From JAQBQZ01 sp964406475 (GTDB lineage: Bacteria > Patescibacteriota > Minisyncoccia > Phycocordibacterales > CAIRYW01): a stretch of 64,000 nt of DNA. Both the position numbers and the translations under genes were made by a program. The DNA lies in NCBI GenBank assembly GCA_964406475.1, contig CAYORS010000001.1, positions 43,176-107,175 of the forward strand, in the 5' to 3' direction. The notes under the pieces were generated by a model, which ran no database searches, was not told the origin of the DNA, and saw only the letters and a list, made by a program, of their open reading frames with translations. Shown in pieces: positions 61,271-64,000 of the stretch; within the stretch, counting starts at the first letter, position 1, and every line of letters starts with the position of its first letter.

Positions 61271-63550
61271 CTATAATTTCATTGTCTTAATTCTCAGCGA
61301 GTTGGTAACGACCGTTACGCTCTCGAATGCCATAATCGCTCCTGCAATGGCAGGACTTAATGTCCAGCCGAAGAATGGGAATAGTATGCCTCCTGCGATT
61401 GGTATACCTACAGAATTGTAGCCGAATGACCAGATGAGGTTTTGCCAAATCGTTTTATTCGTTCGTTGAGCAAGATGTATCGCTTCTGCAACTTTCACAA
61501 TATCTCCCTTGAGAAGAACAATGTCAGAGCTTTCTATAGCAATGTCCGATCCGTCACTCATTGAGATTGCCACATCCGCTTGAGCAAGTGCAGGAGCATC
61601 ATTGACACCATCCCCAATCATCGCAACCTTAAGACCCTTCTTCTGTAATTCCTTAACGATATTCAACTTATCCTCTGGCTTCACATCTGCATACACTTCA
61701 TCTATACCTAGACCTTTTGCCACAGTTTCGCTTGTTGCTTTATGGTCGCCAGTTGCCATTACTACTTGTAGCCCGAGCTTCTTCAATTTTACAATCTCAT
61801 CTTTCGCTTCCATCTTAATGGTGTCGTGTATCTTTATGAGAGAAAGAACCTCAGTCTCATCAGAGAGATACAGTTCGCGACCACTTTCAAACCGAGTATC
61901 ATCAAAATCTTTTTTAACCATATCCTCAGACTGTTTAATCACATTCGCGATGTAGGCACGAGAGCCGAGGTAATATTTTTTGTTCTCATATGTTGCAGTT
62001 ACTCCTTTGCCAGCGATTTCATTCAAATCAGTAATATGAAGCGGAGATACTTTGTTCTCCTTGAGCCACATGGCCACACTTTCTGAAACAGGATGTTTTG
62101 ATGATTTAGTAATCGCATAAATTAGAGATTGTTTGAAGGAGGTGTCTTCAATATTACAAGTGTGATTTTTGTCTTTACAATACACTCCTTCAATTGCAAG
62201 CTTGTTGTGAGTAAGCGTTCCTGTCTTGTCGAATACGATTGCTGTAACTTTTGCAAGTTTTTCCAAACTCTCCGCATTCTTGATCAGTATTCCTCGCTCC
62301 GCTCCTCGTCCAACGCCTGTGATGATTGCTGTCGGAGTTGCAAGACCAAGCGAGCAAGGACAAGCAATTACGAGAACAGCCATTGTGGTTGAAATCGCAA
62401 AAGCGAATGCCGTTGTCAATCCAAGAGTTGCAGGAGCAAATATCATCCACGCAATGAATGTGATTACTGCTAATACAAGCACTACATACACAAACACACC
62501 AGATATTCTATCCGCAGTGCGTTCAATTGGAGCTTTTGAGTTCTGTGCATTCTCGACGATCGAAATTATATGTGCAAGAGCCGTGTCCTTCGGGTCTTTG
62601 GTCACCTTTATGTGAAGTATCCCTTGGAAGTTCTGTGTTCCAGCAAACACTTGGTCATTTATGCCCTTATCAACAGGTATCGCTTCGCCAGTAAGGTTTG
62701 CTTCGTCAATTGAACTTGAACCTTCAACAACAATGCCATCAAGAGGCACTCGTTCATTTGGCTTTACGATGACAATATCCCCGATATTTACCTTTTCTAT
62801 TGAAACTTCGATTTCCTTTCCATCTCGAATAACAAGTGCAGTTTTGCTTGTTAGACCAGCAAGCTTCTGCAATGCTTCATTGGTCTTCTTTTTGGCACGA
62901 GCTTCTAGATATTGTCCGTAACCGATGAGACCGATGACGACAATTACCACATCATAGAAATTGGAAGTGACATTGATATATGGAGCAAGTTCATTTTCAA
63001 AAGCAGTGACTATAAATGAATATATGAAAGCTACTATGGTTGAGATACCAACAAGGGTATCCATATTTGCTGTATGAGTTTTAAGAAATATCCAAACAGC
63101 TTTTATATATTTTCTTCCAATACCAAAGAGTACGAATGACGCAAATATTGGCATCAGGTGATGGAACACCTCGTATACATTTTCAGACATCGCAGGGATT
63201 ATCTTGTTTTGCGAGAGGACTTCCCACAACATCATTACGAAAGAAAATGCCACCATAGGCAGGATGAACTTCATTTCAAGTCCCGTATCTATTTCAGCAC
63301 TTTTTTCGCCGTGGTGATGGCTATTCTCAGACTTCTTGTCATTGTCTTCAAGAGTGTATCCGAATGGAGAGATGGCATCAGAAAGTGTCTTTGTATTAAT
63401 TTGAGTACTGTTAAATTCAACAGTAGCTCTTTCTTGATTGAGCTTCACTGAAACAGATTTAACACCCTCAACTTTTCCAAGCTTGTCTTCTATGAGTGCG
63501 ACACAGCTGGCACAGTGCATACCTTTCACCTTGTAAATATGTTCTATCAT
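61271..63550 (-). CDS. copA: copper-exporting P1B-type ATPase
   Basis: 759 residues. One N-terminal HMA (GMHCASC), a His-rich linker SHHHGEKSAE, eight TM helices with CPC in VIACPCSLGLATP, phosphorylation motif DKTGT, HP locus SKHPVSE and GDGVNDAPALAQAD. CPC plus the C-terminal NS and MxxS-like residues indicate Cu(I) export. One bp after csoR stop. Confidence 0.96.
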   Translation of the reverse strand: MIEHIYKVKGMHCASCVALIEDKLGKVEGVKSVSVKLNQERATVEFNSTQINTKTLSDAISPFGYTLEDNDKKSENSHHHGEKSAEIDTGLEMKFILPMVAFSFVMMLWEVLSQNKIIPAMSENVYEVFHHLMPIFASFVLFGIGRKYIKAVWIFLKTHTANMDTLVGISTIVAFIYSFIVTAFENELAPYINVTSNFYDVVIVVIGLIGYGQYLEARAKKKTNEALQKLAGLTSKTALVIRDGKEIEVSIEKVNIGDIVIVKPNERVPLDGIVVEGSSSIDEANLTGEAIPVDKGINDQVFAGTQNFQGILHIKVTKDPKDTALAHIISIVENAQNSKAPIERTADRISGVFVYVVLVLAVITFIAWMIFAPATLGLTTAFAFAISTTMAVLVIACPCSLGLATPTAIITGVGRGAERGILIKNAESLEKLAKVTAIVFDKTGTLTHNKLAIEGVYCKDKNHTCNIEDTSFKQSLIYAITKSSKHPVSESVAMWLKENKVSPLHITDLNEIAGKGVTATYENKKYYLGSRAYIANVIKQSEDMVKKDFDDTRFESGRELYLSDETEVLSLIKIHDTIKMEAKDEIVKLKKLGLQVVMATGDHKATSETVAKGLGIDEVYADVKPEDKLNIVKELQKKGLKVAMIGDGVNDAPALAQADVAISMSDGSDIAIESSDIVLLKGDIVKVAEAIHLAQRTNKTIWQNLIWSFGYNSVGIPIAGGILFPFFGWTLSPAIAGAIMAFESVTVVTNSLRIKTMKL

Positions 63551-63551
63551 A

Positions 63552-63827
63552 TTACTTTCTCTTGAGCTTATATACTTTTAATATTTCATTCTGTGCTTTT
63601 GTAGCTTCTCCTGTTGTCATCTGCTTTGATACGCAACAATCGAGGTGGTTTTCAAGTAGAATATCTTCAACATTAGAAAGGGCTTGCTTAACGGCAGAAG
63701 TTTGTGTGATTACATCTATGCAGTACTCATCTGCTTCGATCATTTTCTGGAGACCTCGTACCTGACCTTCGATGAGTTTGAGACGACGCACAACTTTGTC
63801 CTTGCTATTTTTCTGTGTGTATTTCAT
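63552..63827 (-). CDS. csoR: copper-sensing repressor CsoR
   Basis: 91 residues from ATG 63827 (MKYTQKNSKDKVVRRLKLIEG). Cu ligands: Cys in EYCIDV, His in ENH and Cys at +4 (HLDCC), the canonical C-H-C set plus an extra Cys. First gene of csoR-copA-HMA/TauE-cupredoxin. GTG 63833 is an alternative start. Confidence 0.95.
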   Translation of the reverse strand: MKYTQKNSKDKVVRRLKLIEGQVRGLQKMIEADEYCIDVITQTSAVKQALSNVEDILLENHLDCCVSKQMTTGEATKAQNEILKVYKLKRK

Positions 63828-63836
63828 ATGCACAAC

Positions 63837-63860
63837 ATTATATACCCCCTAGGGGGTATA
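63837..63860 (-). promoter_or_regulatory. CsoR operator with csoR -10 box
   Basis: Perfect 20-bp palindrome TATACCCCCTAGGGGGTATA at 63841-63860. The minus-strand TATAAT (63837-63842) overlaps its edge and lies 9 bp before ATG 63827. Confidence 0.9.
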
Positions 63861-63870
63861 GGTCAAACAA

Positions 63871-63902
63871 AAACAAAACACCCATTCAGGTGTTTTGTTT
63901 TT
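63871..63902. terminator. bidirectional terminator
   Basis: AAACAAAACACC / GGTGTTTTGTTT with CATTCA loop. Confidence 0.8.
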
Positions 63903-64000
63903 GCAACCTAGTCGAGATTTGATGCATCTCGAGCTAGCTCGATTCTGCGGGCCATGTGAGTTAAGTACCCACTGGTACAAGCAGTATAAGGCTTTTTGAG

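Noticed and set aside
63903..64000. Possible tRNA or gene start at the right window edge
   Set aside because: No cloverleaf, promoter or frame could be supported in the last 98 bp.

Overview
The window looks like a chromosomal segment of a Candidate Phyla Radiation (Patescibacteria, Parcubacteria-like) bacterium. This is inference. It rests on AT-rich, tightly packed genes, trimmed versions of housekeeping proteins (PolA without a 3'-5' exonuclease domain, short YebC and short HolA), secreted proteins with peptidoglycan-binding, TIG and calcium-loop domains, and a chromosomal VirB2/PrgI/VirB4/VirB6-type secretion locus. TAA, TAG and TGA all act as stops, so the SR1/Gracilibacteria recoding of TGA does not apply. 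No rRNA or taxonomic marker is present.

Layout. 0-11.6 kb: two orphan small proteins, pnp, a membrane protein, comM, a LysM/M23 peptidase, a UvrD/PcrA helicase, rsmA (ksgA) and exported wall proteins. 11.7-24.5 kb: a plus-strand envelope and type IV secretion-like locus with a signal-peptide protein, a VirB6/TrbL-like giant, PrgI, a VirB4 split into two genes, and a VirB2-like pilin fused to a 3D/RlpA-like domain. 24.5-29.3 kb: the classical origin neighbourhood jag-yidC-rnpA-rpmH / dnaA-dnaN with DnaA boxes. 29.3-45.8 kb: cell wall and genome maintenance genes (PBP1, ruvC-yebC-ruvB, pilB, tsaE, polA, holA, an RNA methyltransferase, a pseudouridine synthase, mutM-ruvA, rpsT) plus an unassigned structured RNA at about 34.2-34.55 kb. 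46-64 kb: accessory DNA with a Fic protein, ung, two copper modules (csoR + multicopper oxidase; csoR + copA + HMA/TauE + cupredoxin), a Tsi6-like immunity protein, two damaged serine recombinases, and between them a two-TIR, Thoeris-like defence operon with a LexA-like regulator.

Two recurring features stand out. First, most genes and operons have a TATAAT/TATACT hexamer 6-9 bp before the start codon, so their mRNAs should begin at the start codon (leaderless). This rule was used to choose starts. Second, both tRNA genes (Lys-UUU, Arg-GCG) are followed by a long perfect palindrome that mirrors the tRNA 3' end. Next to it, on the opposite strand, lies a hairpin-studded element that shares a GAGTACGCTTATCG core between the two loci and ends in the same tRNA 3' sequence. 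A related hairpin cluster lies at 55.7-55.9 kb. I could not match these elements to any family I know.
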